DNA of 64,000 bases, taken from contig OY725504.1 in the NCBI GenBank assembly GCA_963281255.1, forward strand, positions 1,488,001 through 1,552,000, given 5' to 3'. Below the pieces are notes generated by a model that did no database searches, was not told the origin of the DNA, and saw only the letters and a program-made list of their open reading frames with translations. Source of the DNA: Aphrocallistes beatrix (lineage: Eukaryota > Porifera > Hexactinellida > Sceptrulophora > Aphrocallistidae). This document shows positions 55,135 through 64,000 of the stretch, one piece after another. The position numbers and the translations under genes are program-made. Numbering within the stretch: position 1 is the first letter of the stretch; each line of letters opens with the position of its first letter.

Positions 55135-55332
55135 ACAAGAAAACTGACGAAAAGACTAACCATTCGTGGCCATATGTCCTCCAAAACTGTCGTACATCGC
55201 AATTTGAGTGAAAGTTTGGCCTCAAAAGCTACAAACGACCCCGCAAACCGAGATGAACAGAAAAACAGAAGGTTCACAGATTAAAACTTTGTAAAGAAAG
55301 GCTCAATTGGTCAGCTAAGGAGTGAGTGGGCT

Positions 55333-56325
55333 CATAGGCGCAAACTTTTGACTTGTTATCAAAAGTGCCAGTGGTGCACCTCAATACAGCTATTTTTATA
55401 GGACCAATACCTTTAAAATTCTCAGTTCGTTACTACACTTTATAAACTATATGTCATATTGTATATACATAGTACGTATGTAGTAGTTGATGTGCAACAT
55501 CGAAAAAGGTAATTTTAACCTTCGTTCCTGCCATACTAGTAGTGAATTAAATATATTAGTTACAATATCGATCTAGTAATGAATCTGTCGGTTTCATCAA
55601 CACTATTAATCCATGTTATACACACAATATATACCAGTGTTTCTCAAACTAATTTAGCACACCGCCCCCTAATCAGGATTTTAGTGTCGACACCGCCCCC
55701 TCCCCTTACTCATGATCCGTAAGCCATCAACAGTGTAATTATTGTATTAATTAGTCACGGGAAACCATTGACAGCGTGATTATTGTACTTTCTAGCTCTA
55801 ACAACTACAGTGAATGTTGAAATTTGTTTCAAAGATTGACCATCAATATTCTGGAATACACATTTTTTTGAGGTTCAAATATCGTAGATGTATTGCTAAC
55901 AAAACACATTAGCGTCCCCCCAGCGCCCCTTACATTATAGCGCCCCCCAACAACCTTTCAGCGCCACCTGGGGGACTCTACGGCCCACTTTGAGAATCAC
56001 TGATACAGACAAACTTTAGATTTTTTGTTATGCCTCGTCATTTCAACAGAGATTTTTTGAAACTTTTCCGTGGATACGATATGATCCTGAAATGGAAAAA
56101 GCTTTCTGCAGCTTTTGCAAGAGAGCTAAAGATGGAGGTTTGAAGCTGTATAAGGAACCAGGAAGATTCTAAATTAAATATTTCCTTAAGAGTAGTGGCT
56201 AAATTGTAAGAGTTGAAATTAGGAAGTACAGCTAGCAGCTGCACCACCTTTCACCACCGACACTTTTATTTCAGAGTGTCAGTGGTGCACTTGCACCACC
56301 TGCACCACCGTACTTTTCGCCTATG
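55333..56325. mobile_element. hAT-type element, CATAGGCG termini, with nested MITE
   Basis: Ends CATAGGCGCAAAC and ...TTTTCGCCTATG; perfect 8-bp duplication AGTGGGCT (55325-55332, 56326-56333). GTGGTGCACC repeats lie inside both ends. A 368-bp hAT MITE is nested inside. Confidence 0.85.
55635..56002. mobile_element. hAT MITE with ZBED-type termini
   Basis: Ends CAGTGTTTCTCAAAC and ...CTTTGAGAATCACTG; octamers ATATATAC and ATACAGAC match at 6 of 8. C-run motifs (CACCGCCCCCT, GCGCCCCCC) resemble the subterminal repeats of the ZBED hATs here. Confidence 0.78.
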
Positions 56326-56743
56326 AGTGGGCTAACGTCATATTCTAGGACGAAGCTCCTTTTCATCTGTTTGGACCTTTAAACCGACAAACAGATCGCG
56401 TTTGGGACTCTGATGCTCAAAATATACCTCCGGTTCTCACATCAAAATTCCCCCCACATTTGATGGTATGGGGCGCTATGTCAGCTAATGCTGTGTCAGA
56501 ATTACACTTTCTTCCTCAGAAATGCACTATAAATGCCAAATATTATGTGGATAACATCCTAGCTGGCCCATGTAAATCTGTTTTTGCTCCTAGGCGGTCG
56601 AAAGGGACGATTCTGGAGAGAAAACTTTGCGAAAACATGTCGAATACCATCTTTCAACAGGATAGCCCCCTGCTTACACATCAAAATCGAGCCAGGATAC
56701 TGTGTGTCCACAGAGTCGCCCTGCGGGCGCCTGGAATTACTTA

Positions 56744-57345
56744 ATCTAACCTATTTTATGATTTTTTTCCTTTATATAAATATTGGAAACAAAAGTTAAC
56801 GAATAATTTCCATATGGATCCGAAATTTATATAATATTCTAAATCTACACCACTAAACCCCATGTCAACAGTTGGAAGCTGGTCTCTAGCCTATTTTTGT
56901 AAATTGTTTACTTTATATATCTATTGCAAACAAAAGTAAACAGATAATTTATCATACAGACCTGAAAATATGATATTCAAAATCTACACCCCTAAAAACC
57001 TATGTCACTCGTTGGAAGCATATTTCTGCTTCCAACATATTTCTCAAAATTCGTCAAATGGTGTGAAAATATGTATATAAAGGTGTGAAAATATGCACAT
57101 AATCTTTTTTATTACTATACATTATGATACATTTAAGATATCAAACATAAGGCTTTGAAGTATTTAATAACAATGACAATATATTGTAGTGCCGTACAAT
57201 GATTTCCATTGTGATAGTGTAGTAATATATTTTGTATAGAAAAGGTGGGAAAAATTGTTTTCCATTTTTTTGTAGAGGTGTGAAAATTTCGATTTGATCT
57301 TAGAACTTAATCGTAGTCATATCATTTGACAGCTATACGCCAATT
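56744..57345 (+). repeat. dispersed repeat R2, copy c (two tandem units)
   Basis: Two units of about 137 bp ('TAGCCTATTTTTGTAAATTG' ... 'CACCACTAAACCCCATGTC') followed by the same downstream sequence as at 36500-36985. Confidence 0.6.
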
Positions 57346-57459
57346 TCCATATTTCTACGACTTGTCAATTCTTCAATCAATTCGGACAAACACACACAAA
57401 AAAGGTTTAGTTTCTGTAAAATCCTGGTTTCGGTCGTTCACTAATATACTTTATATATA

Positions 57460-57647
57460 CAGTCGACTCCGCTTAATAGGGCCACTGTTTAATCGGGTCA
57501 GCCGCTTAATCGGGCCACTTTTGGCAGGACCGGAATAGCTCTCACACATAGAAGCTAATACAAAATATTTTCGGTTAATAGGGTCCTCCGCTTAATCGGG
57601 GAAAAATGTCCTCTGACCGATGTGGCCCTATTAAGAGGAGTCGACTG
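57460..57647. mobile_element. pogo-like MITE, family GTCGACTCCGC
   Basis: 188 bp, reverse orientation relative to the copy at 33492; TA-flanked. Just upstream, 57418-57450 carries a loose end of the GAACGACCGAAA family. Confidence 0.85.
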
Positions 57648-57667
57648 TATATATATATATATATATA

Positions 57668-58012
57668 CAGTAGAACTCGGTTAGTACGCAGGGGCGGTAA
57701 TAGGAATTTTCCAACCCGGGGCGAGGCGGGGCCAAAGAAAAATATACCCGGGGCCTTACTATGATTTTCTCTTAGGTCGTCGAATGAAATCCGGGGCCGC
57801 AGAATCATACCAGGGGAAAATGCCCAGGATGCCCCCCCCCCTGGGACCGCCCCTGTTAGTACGTCCCCCTCCGGGAAGCGGAAAAAAGTACGTACTAACC
57901 GAGTGATATTACATAGGAATCTATATAATAAATGAATTCAGGTTCAGAGAAATGAGTACGTACTAAACCGAAGTACGTTGTATCCCGAGTACGTACTAAC
58001 CGATTTCTACTG
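57668..58012. mobile_element. pogo-like MITE, TIR AGTAGAACTCGGTTAG, with nested hAT MITE
   Basis: Ends CAGTAGAACTCGGTTAGTAC and ...GTACTAACCGATTTCTACTG, TA-flanked, with internal AGTACGTACTAACCGA repeats. Confidence 0.75.
57689..57855. mobile_element. hAT MITE, CAGGGGCGG termini, 167 bp
   Basis: Perfect 8-bp duplication TTAGTACG on both sides; ends CAGGGGCGG and CCGCCCCTG, like the termini of the 10-kb hAT. Confidence 0.85.
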
Positions 58013-58023
58013 TATATATATAT

Positions 58024-58437
58024 ATATTATTGAACGACCGAAACCAGGATTTTACCGAAACACCGAAACCGAATTTCGGTATTTCGGCCACTAATTGCAA
58101 GACAATACATACTATTTTTATTTTAACCATCACAGTTGCAGTTATAAAATTAATAAATAAAAGAACGATTACTGGACATATTGCTAATTAAGAAACGAGT
58201 ACACACCTGATAATTTATAAATAAGGTACGAACTCATACTAGCAAATTACATTGGATATCTATGGCTTACCAATTGAAAAACTACGTAGATTGTGAGTGT
58301 TGATTATTTATTCAGCATTCTTGATAAATATTCTTTCCTTACTATAAGAAGTATTACAAATGCAATATTAGCATGATTTGGTGAAGCAACCAATACCGGA
58401 ATTCGGCCGAAACCGAAACCGAAATTTCGGTCGTTCA

Positions 58438-58440
<3 letters not shown>
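58024..58440. mobile_element. MITE, GAACGACCGAAA termini
   Basis: Ends TTATTGAACGACCGAAACC and ...GAAATTTCGGTCGTTCACTAA, with ACCGAAACCGAAATTTCGG subterminal repeats; set between TA tracts so the duplication is ambiguous. Confidence 0.6.

Positions 58441-58490
<50 letters not shown>
58441..58490. repeat. (TA)n microsatellite
   Basis: About 25 TA units directly before a Helitron-like end. Confidence 0.9.
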
Positions 58491-58492
<2 letters not shown>

Positions 58493-58930
58493 CGCGCTTC
58501 ACTTGCTTATACTGTGCGGCTGGCTGACATAAATTGTCCGCCAGAGGCGCCATTTGGGCGCCTAAGCTCACTTTTATTACTTACAAGGTAGATAACATCT
58601 CTAATACGTCTGTCTTACTATTATAATCAATATCACTCGAAAAATCACATAATCTAGCAATTTTAAAAATTTTGATGCGTAATGATGACACAGCTTCCAG
58701 AAGCCTTATTAGTGACGAAAAGCAGTCATACATTGACTAGCACCAACATCTCCCGCGGAAGATGTTGGCTATTCGACAACATCTTCCAATAGCACACATC
58801 TACCGTAACAGTTATTTTCATCTGAACTCAGAAATAAATGGAGCTATATCCAAAAGACTCCTACAATTAAAAAATCAGCTTTCTGTGCTATGAAGTTTCT
58901 TCAATCAATTCGTTCAATTCAATTCGAAAT
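58491..58930 (-). mobile_element. Helitron-like element, copy H14
   Basis: Starts AGCGCGCTTCACTTGC (3' end, first two bases replaced), body divergent in the middle, ending with the CTTCAATCAATTCGTTC block. No 5' TCCTTAC end. Confidence 0.65.
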
Positions 58931-58940
58931 ATATATATAT

Positions 58941-59384
58941 CAAGGTTGAAACCGATTGAACCGAATATCAGTATTCATGAATAGTTCCCTAACCGAATAC
59001 GAATACTAATAATATTCAGTTACTCTAACCGAATACAAATACTGATATTATTTCGGGTTCATAAATACTAATCCTGCGAGGTTGAAATAAATAATCTTTA
59101 ATAGAGGACTGTGAATTGTTATAGTACTGTATGTTGACATATTTTACAGATAGTGACTGGATATGATAGGTAAATTTGTTTTAAAATATGTTATAACCAA
59201 GGTTGAAACCGATTGAACATGATATGAATATTCATGAATATTCCCTAACCGAATACGAATACTGATAATATTCGGTTACTTCAACCAAATACGAATACTG
59301 ATATTAAGTTTCCAACCGAATATCAACTATTTGCCAAATTGTATTTGGTCTATCCGAATATTGAACTATTTGGTTGCAACCTTG
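58941..59384. mobile_element. hAT-type MITE, TIR CAAGGTTGAAACC, copy 2
   Basis: 444 bp, ends CAAGGTTGAAACCGA and ...TGGTTGCAACCTTG, ATATATAT on both sides. The start motif is repeated internally at 59204. Confidence 0.7.
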
Positions 59385-59393
59385 ATATATATA

Positions 59394-59581
59394 CAGTCGA
59401 CTCCGCTTAATAGGGCCACATCGGTCAGAGGACATTTTGCCCCGATTAAGCGGAGGACCCTATTAACCGAAAATATTCTGTATTAGCTTCTATGTGTGAG
59501 AGCTATTCCGGTCCTGCCAAAAGTGGCCCGATTAAGCGGCTGACCCGATTAAACAGTGGCCCTATTAAGCGGAGTCGACTG
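59394..59581. mobile_element. pogo-like MITE, family GTCGACTCCGC
   Basis: 188 bp, nearly the same as the copy at 33492, TA-flanked, 9 bp from the preceding MITE. Confidence 0.87.
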
Positions 59582-59603
59582 TATATATATATATATATAT
59601 ATA

Positions 59604-59725
59604 CACATTAAAAACAGACATATTTAGAGATTTTATCTACCTTATAACTAATCAATGTGACCCTAGGCGCCTCTGCTGGACATAAAGTGTCCCCAAGCTG
59701 CGGTAACAAGCGATGCGCGCTTATA
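59604..59725 (+). mobile_element. Helitron-like element, copy H15 (partial)
   Basis: 'ACAGACATATTTAGAGATTT' to an altered 3' end AACAAGCGATGCGCGCTTAT. Confidence 0.55.
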
Positions 59726-60407
59726 ACAATTAGTAAAATTGATTAGACGATAGACTTGAAAAAAATCCCCCTTTTTCGGACAGATAACCCTTGGGTGATT
59801 ACAAACCGAAACTACCACCGATCGACTGATCTCAGGAATTTTCCAATTTCAAGGATGTATACCTCTCTAAAAATCACTATGAGCTTTAATCCCCCAAATT
59901 TTCCTGAAATCCATACTAGCTTATGAACTATCATAGAAGTATGCTCAATTCTCTATTCTGAAAGTTTTATATGGTCTAGTTGGAATCAGATGGATGTAGT
60001 CGAGCGAGCTGTCACTCGATGGATCAGAAATTGAAATTGGAGATGGAATGTCAATAGATTCCTAGAACATTCAGGATATTATAGAGAAAATTTGTTCCAA
60101 ATATTGTCATGTGGCATATCAAATTGTTGGAATTTTATTGTTGAATTCAAATCTGCGATTACAAGTAGATTGGAACACATTTCAATTAGTTAGTCAAGGG
60201 GGGATTTTCAGCGGTTTCCTATCGATCGTGAATATCACCGACCTCGGTTTCAGCATATTCCCAAATTCGATCCCTTAAGAGTTTTTATATGTCAAAGAGG
60301 ATATCATTATGAGCTTAAAAATGTTCATATATTTCCGTTGCAATTTGAGGTTTATCCATATTTTCGGTTAAAATGACTGAAATATTCCTAGATCTTTTTA
60401 ATTCAAG
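59726..60407. other. no gene recognised
   Basis: No supported ORF; sequence is not obviously repeated in the window. Confidence 0.4.
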
Positions 60408-60538
60408 GTGGCTTTGCAGATTTATGTGATGTACTCTTCTCTGATTGGAATGCATACGCAATGGCTGGAAGATTTCAATTGGAAAGGAGATTCTCTGAAT
60501 ACCTACAGATGATTGGTGATCGGCTTCATCATCATGAT
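60408..60538 (+). CDS. possible host exon, unrecognised protein
   Basis: Between a TTTTTAATTCAAG acceptor and a GTCAGT donor the frame reads GGFADLCDVLFSDWNAYA and MAGRFQLERRFSEYLQMIGD without stops. Composition (W, D, R, C, M) is unlike surrounding AT-rich DNA. I do not recognise the family and found no partner exon in the window. Confidence 0.33.
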
Positions 60539-60869
60539 GTCAGTATAATATTGTAGAGACACCCATATATATTAATATAGAAACGATAAGTTGAATAGTT
60601 CACGAGTTACATCAAAGGAACTCACATAGTACTGCGTAATAATGATCATTTAGAATATTTAAAATTGAAGGGAATTTACATACAATGTCTCATCATAAAA
60701 AATCAAGTAATTATCTTTTGAACTGTTGTCAGGGGAGGCATAACGGAAGGATACCAGCACTCATTTTAAAAATGCAATGTGGATAGACATCGCAGGAAAA
60801 GTAAATTATCTACATACAAATAATAGCGGGATTGATTAAGGTAAAAAAGTGTAGCAACCTGAAACTAGC

Positions 60870-61007
60870 TGCAAAGTCAAAGGTTGATGCTAGCCATAGT
60901 TAATATGACTGGAAGTGCCTCAAACTCTGTTTGTGTTGTAGAAGATGTTGAGAGACTCATTCTCTCTGCAGACAAGACTCTGACAAACATTGGGAGGATA
61001 TTACAAA
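60870..61007 (+). repeat. segment shared with 49.6 kb, left half
   Basis: 'GATGTTGAGAGACTCATTCT' and neighbours match the complement of 49740-49620 with differences. It continues after Helitron H16 at 61545-61800 (GCCCATCTTTCAG, ACAAATGGCAG). A 64-codon ORF in the second half begins with an ATG whose A is the last base of H16. Confidence 0.55.
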
Positions 61008-61544
61008 CAAGCGCGGCTTCGCTTGCTTGCGCTGCGCGGCTGGCGGACACTTTGTGTCCGCCGGAGGCTCCCTTCGGTCGCCTGGAGTCACATTGGTTAA
61101 TTATAAGGGAGATAACATCTCAATATGTCTGTCCTACTGTGCTAATCGATATCACTCGAAAAATCACCAAATTTGTGAATTTAAAAATTTTTTGATGCGT
61201 AATGATGACGTCATAACAAAGTGATGAGTCATCATTTTTTGATGATAGTTGCATCATATGTGAGACATGTTAGTATACAGATTCTATTAAAATTTCAGCC
61301 TTCTATCTCCTATAATGGCTGAGTTATGCCCGAATAACTGTGTTGCTTAACTTTTTAAAATGTGACAATGACGTCATAGTTCCATGATGAGTCGACATTT
61401 TCGTCTGAGCTCAGAACTTACTGGAGCCATAGCCAAAAGACTCCCACATGCCAAAAATCAGCTTTCTGCGCCTGGCAGTTTCTTCAATCAATTCGTAACA
61501 GAGATATATATATACAAATATTAATCGAGTTTTAATAGTAAGGA
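61008..61544 (-). mobile_element. Helitron-like element, copy H16 (complete, uninterrupted, 537 bp)
   Basis: 3' hairpin at 61008 (CAAGCGCGGCTTCGCTTG on plus strand: 6-bp stem, 6-base loop), 5' end ...TTTTAATAGTAAGGA at 61544; A before and T after. All conserved blocks present with a short TA tract, so it serves as the reference copy. Confidence 0.88.
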
Positions 61545-61973
61545 TGTCTGATACTAGCCCATCTTTCAGGGGGATTTCAGTCACAGTGGATCTCTTCCAA
61601 ATACCCCTTGAGATTGACAGTGAAGAGATCGTTAAATATCTTGTGGTGAAAGTAAAGACTTCTTATGCTGTAGAGAAGGGAAAAAGTAGAAGTAGAAAAT
61701 GGAAACGAAAAGCTTTTCCCGAGTTTGAACAGCCATAGTTGACAGCATCCGATTAAGTCCATCTGCAACATGAAGTATCTATCTACAAATGGCAGTTTTC
61801 TCGGGCAGCTGAAGTAAATTGAAGAGCAAAGGGCATATTATAAATTGGGAAGGGCAAATTATTGAATCATTAGCCGCTGCAGATCTATAGCTCGTAGATC
61901 TTTCTGTAATCATTAAGGATGCCGCCCTAACTTTAACGTTAAAAACGCCAATTTTGTATCGTTGAATTAATTA

Positions 61974-62135
61974 CACTTGCGTGCTTCACTTGATTGCACT
62001 GCGCGGCTGGCGGACACTTTATGTCCGGAGGAGGCGCCAGCCTTACACTGATTAATTTTAAGGTAGATAGCATCTGAATACGTCTGTCTTACTGTTATAA
62101 TCGATATCACTCGAAAAATCACAAAATTTTCAAAT
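61974..62135 (-). mobile_element. Helitron-like element, copy H17 (partial)
   Basis: Altered 3' end (GTGCTTCACTTGATTGCACT) followed by GCGGCTGGCGGACACTTTAT and body to 'TCACTCGAAAAATCACAAAA'. Confidence 0.65.
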
Positions 62136-64000
62136 TTACTAATCGTACTAATTAGACTGTTAAGCTATTTTGATTTTTATGATTTTATCCCCTAAAATTT
62201 AGAGGCACTATAAACTTAAAATAATTGGAGGGTGTTTGACGCATTAATCAGTTGGTTTTACTTACTAGTATTTGATATTTATAAAAAATATAGACCTCAA
62301 CAAAGTTTTAGCCCCTTAGGAAATTAAATAATGCAAGAATTTAGAAGACAATTAAATCCGTTCAAAAGAGATGTAGAAGAGAATACCTTTCAATAATACT
62401 CGGGGAATGGCAGGTTTAATAGCAGAAATCTAGTAATAATTGGATTAAAAATAGTATTCGGATCTTTTGAACAAGAAAAGTGTTCAGAACCGACCATTGT
62501 CCGTGAGTTAAGATTTTCTATGGGAAAAGTTCAGCCAATAGACCACAAAAAACGCCGATGTCATATCATAAAAACAATTGAAGATAGAATATCCATTAAA
62601 ATCTTAAATGGAAGGATATATATGATAATGAATCGGTTCCTCAAACATCCCTCTGTCAAAAAAATATTTCTTGACTTATCAACAATGTATATGTAAAATT
62701 TGAACACTATGCATAATTATTTTGGTAGTTCTGGCCTTGGACCATTCAGATTCGGTCAAAGCCTATCATTTAGGGCTCAAAGAGAGATATCTCTATCTCC
62801 GTAAATATATGCCCAAATTCCAAGCTCTCAATTGCTAATATACTTTTTATAAGGATATATTTATGATTCATTAATAATAATTGCTATACACACAATGGAG
62901 TGTTAAATTTAAATTTATAGTCATGTGATGACGTAGCATTTTTCGAAAATCCTAACTTGGACACTAAAAGTCGTTGAATCTTTTTAGAAGCTAACTATAA
63001 AGTGATAGATTATACTTTGTAGTAGTAGTAATATTAATTAATTTTCACAATTATCAAAAAGAATATTCAGGATTAGAAGGCCTCAAAGAATTTTGTGAAT
63101 TTTTCATCGTACCTTATTCTTCACCAAATTAGGTTGGAAAATGTTAAAATCATTCGTGTAAATGTGAATATATGCCTGTAAAAGCATTTTTAAATCCATA
63201 ATGACTCATTTTACATTGTTTTTAGCATTTAAACTTAAAATCCCTAAATCTCGCGACTTTAACATTTCAAAATTGACCGTCTTTAAAATAAAAAAAGTCT
63301 AAATTGGTTTGACCAATAGAGATTAAACTTTACTCAATACATATAAATAAATCATATTTAGTCGCTAAATTTAAATGTGATTAGTTGACATGGAGAAAAA
63401 TGTTTACAATGCAATTATAGCAATTCTATATTTTGGAAAACAGTGGTAACACTGGGTCGAGTGCGTATGCGAATATCAATGCTTGTGTTTGTAATGAAAA
63501 TAATCAAGATGTCAGTTCCTGCAGCCACGTGTACATAACAGTCACTTTTAGCGAGTTCCTTGAGTGGCCGTTATATTAGGTTTCACTATACACTACCCGG
63601 ACAAATGTTTTTCGCTAACTCATTTCCGATTAAGTCATTTTGGGCGGGGAACCTTAGAAATACGAGGTCCAAGCTATAAATAGAATGGACCCCGTGTCAT
63701 TGGCGGGTTTTAAAAAGTATTTAGGGTAGTTCATAAGAATCTTACTAGTCTCGTGAATCTGTGTTCTAATTAGTTTGTATTCCCAAATTGTGACTAAAAT
63801 AATAGTTCTACATTCTACTTATTATTGCTTTGTCTATATCAAAACCTTCTAAACTCTAGAGTATCGTATCAATATAAAAACAGTAGTAACAGGGTACGAC
63901 TAACAATATCATTGAAGTAATGTTAACAAAATTATAGTATAGGCAATGTACGTTGGAATTTATTAAATCCAGGAAAAATGTACCAGATCCCTGAATTAAA
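62136..64000. other. no gene recognised
   Basis: AT-rich to the right edge. CACTACCCGGACAAATG at 63590 resembles the left end of the MITE at 7135. Confidence 0.4.

Larger units (their letters stand above)
55137..56690 (+). pseudogene. Tc1/mariner (DD37E-type relative) transposase remnant
   Basis: Before the insert, degenerate matches to the KRPRKPR/NKQKR stretch; after it DEAPFHLFGPLNRQTDRVW, LMVWGAMSANAVSELHFLP, TINAKYYVDNILAGPCKS and IFQQDSPLLTHQN (second catalytic D). It is close to the element at 2490 but a different sub-family. It lacks the last catalytic E and carries stops. A 993-bp hAT-type element splits it at 55333. Confidence 0.75.

Noticed and set aside
54885-55277. ORFs spanning the N run
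   Set aside because: They are read through 200 unknown bases and have no meaning.
61544-61738. 64-codon ORF starting at the Helitron boundary
   Set aside because: Its ATG is created by the last base of H16 and the following host TG; the sequence is part of a repeat also present at 49.6 kb.

Overview
This is invertebrate nuclear DNA. It is AT-rich and eukaryotic, with three recognisable host genes scattered among transposable elements of almost every class II superfamily plus one LTR retrotransposon. The mix (ZBED-type hATs, a DD37E Tc1 relative, P-type THAP sequences, MULE/FLYWCH-type coding remnants, pogo-like MITEs, (TA)n-containing Helitron-like elements) and the compact host genes suggest an arthropod, perhaps a parasitic copepod of the sea-louse kind. 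The taxon is inference; no species-diagnostic sequence is present.

Host genes, all on the minus strand: the first 512 codons of SDA1 (1-1536, running off the left edge), a SUV39-class histone H3K9 methyltransferase (21726-22823), and a complete EFL1 GTPase (41601-44672). SDA1 and EFL1 both act in 60S ribosome maturation. None of the three shows an intron inside the visible coding part, although the methyltransferase appears to start at a splice acceptor.

Layout. 1-7.6 kb: SDA1, a Helitron carrying a DD37E Tc1 element, a MITE, and a MULE transposase fragment split by another Helitron. 8.8-17.9 kb: two head-to-tail Helitrons, a hAT element with a broken transposase, and a Gypsy retrotransposon with 218-bp LTRs. 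18-23.7 kb: mostly unique DNA, MITEs and the methyltransferase. 23.7-32.3 kb: a ZBED-type hAT, fragments of a second hAT, a Helitron helicase and a P-type transposase, a foldback element, and a Harbinger-like element. 32.9-36.4 kb: a foldback element holding a five-deep nest on one side and a deleted P element with an intact THAP ORF on the other. 38.8-41.5 kb: Helitron with nested elements and a third Harbinger-like element. 41.6-44.7 kb: EFL1. 45.5-52.6 kb: mariner remnant and an intron-containing MULE-type gene broken by a Harbinger-like element that itself holds a deletion copy of the 24-kb hAT. 54.7-64 kb: Helitron ends, a 200-N assembly gap at a foldback element, a Tc1-type remnant with hAT MITEs nested two deep, pogo and hAT MITEs, one full uninterrupted Helitron, and mostly unannotated DNA.

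The most striking content is the repeated Helitron-like family (about 16 full or partial copies). It has a 5' TCCTTACTATT end, a (TA)n core and a 3' GC-rich terminal hairpin. Its boundaries can be read from a tandem junction and from a likely empty site within this window. Many other elements have landed in its (TA)n tract. Target-site duplications, TIRs and ORF breaks were read by eye; no alignment or database search was run.
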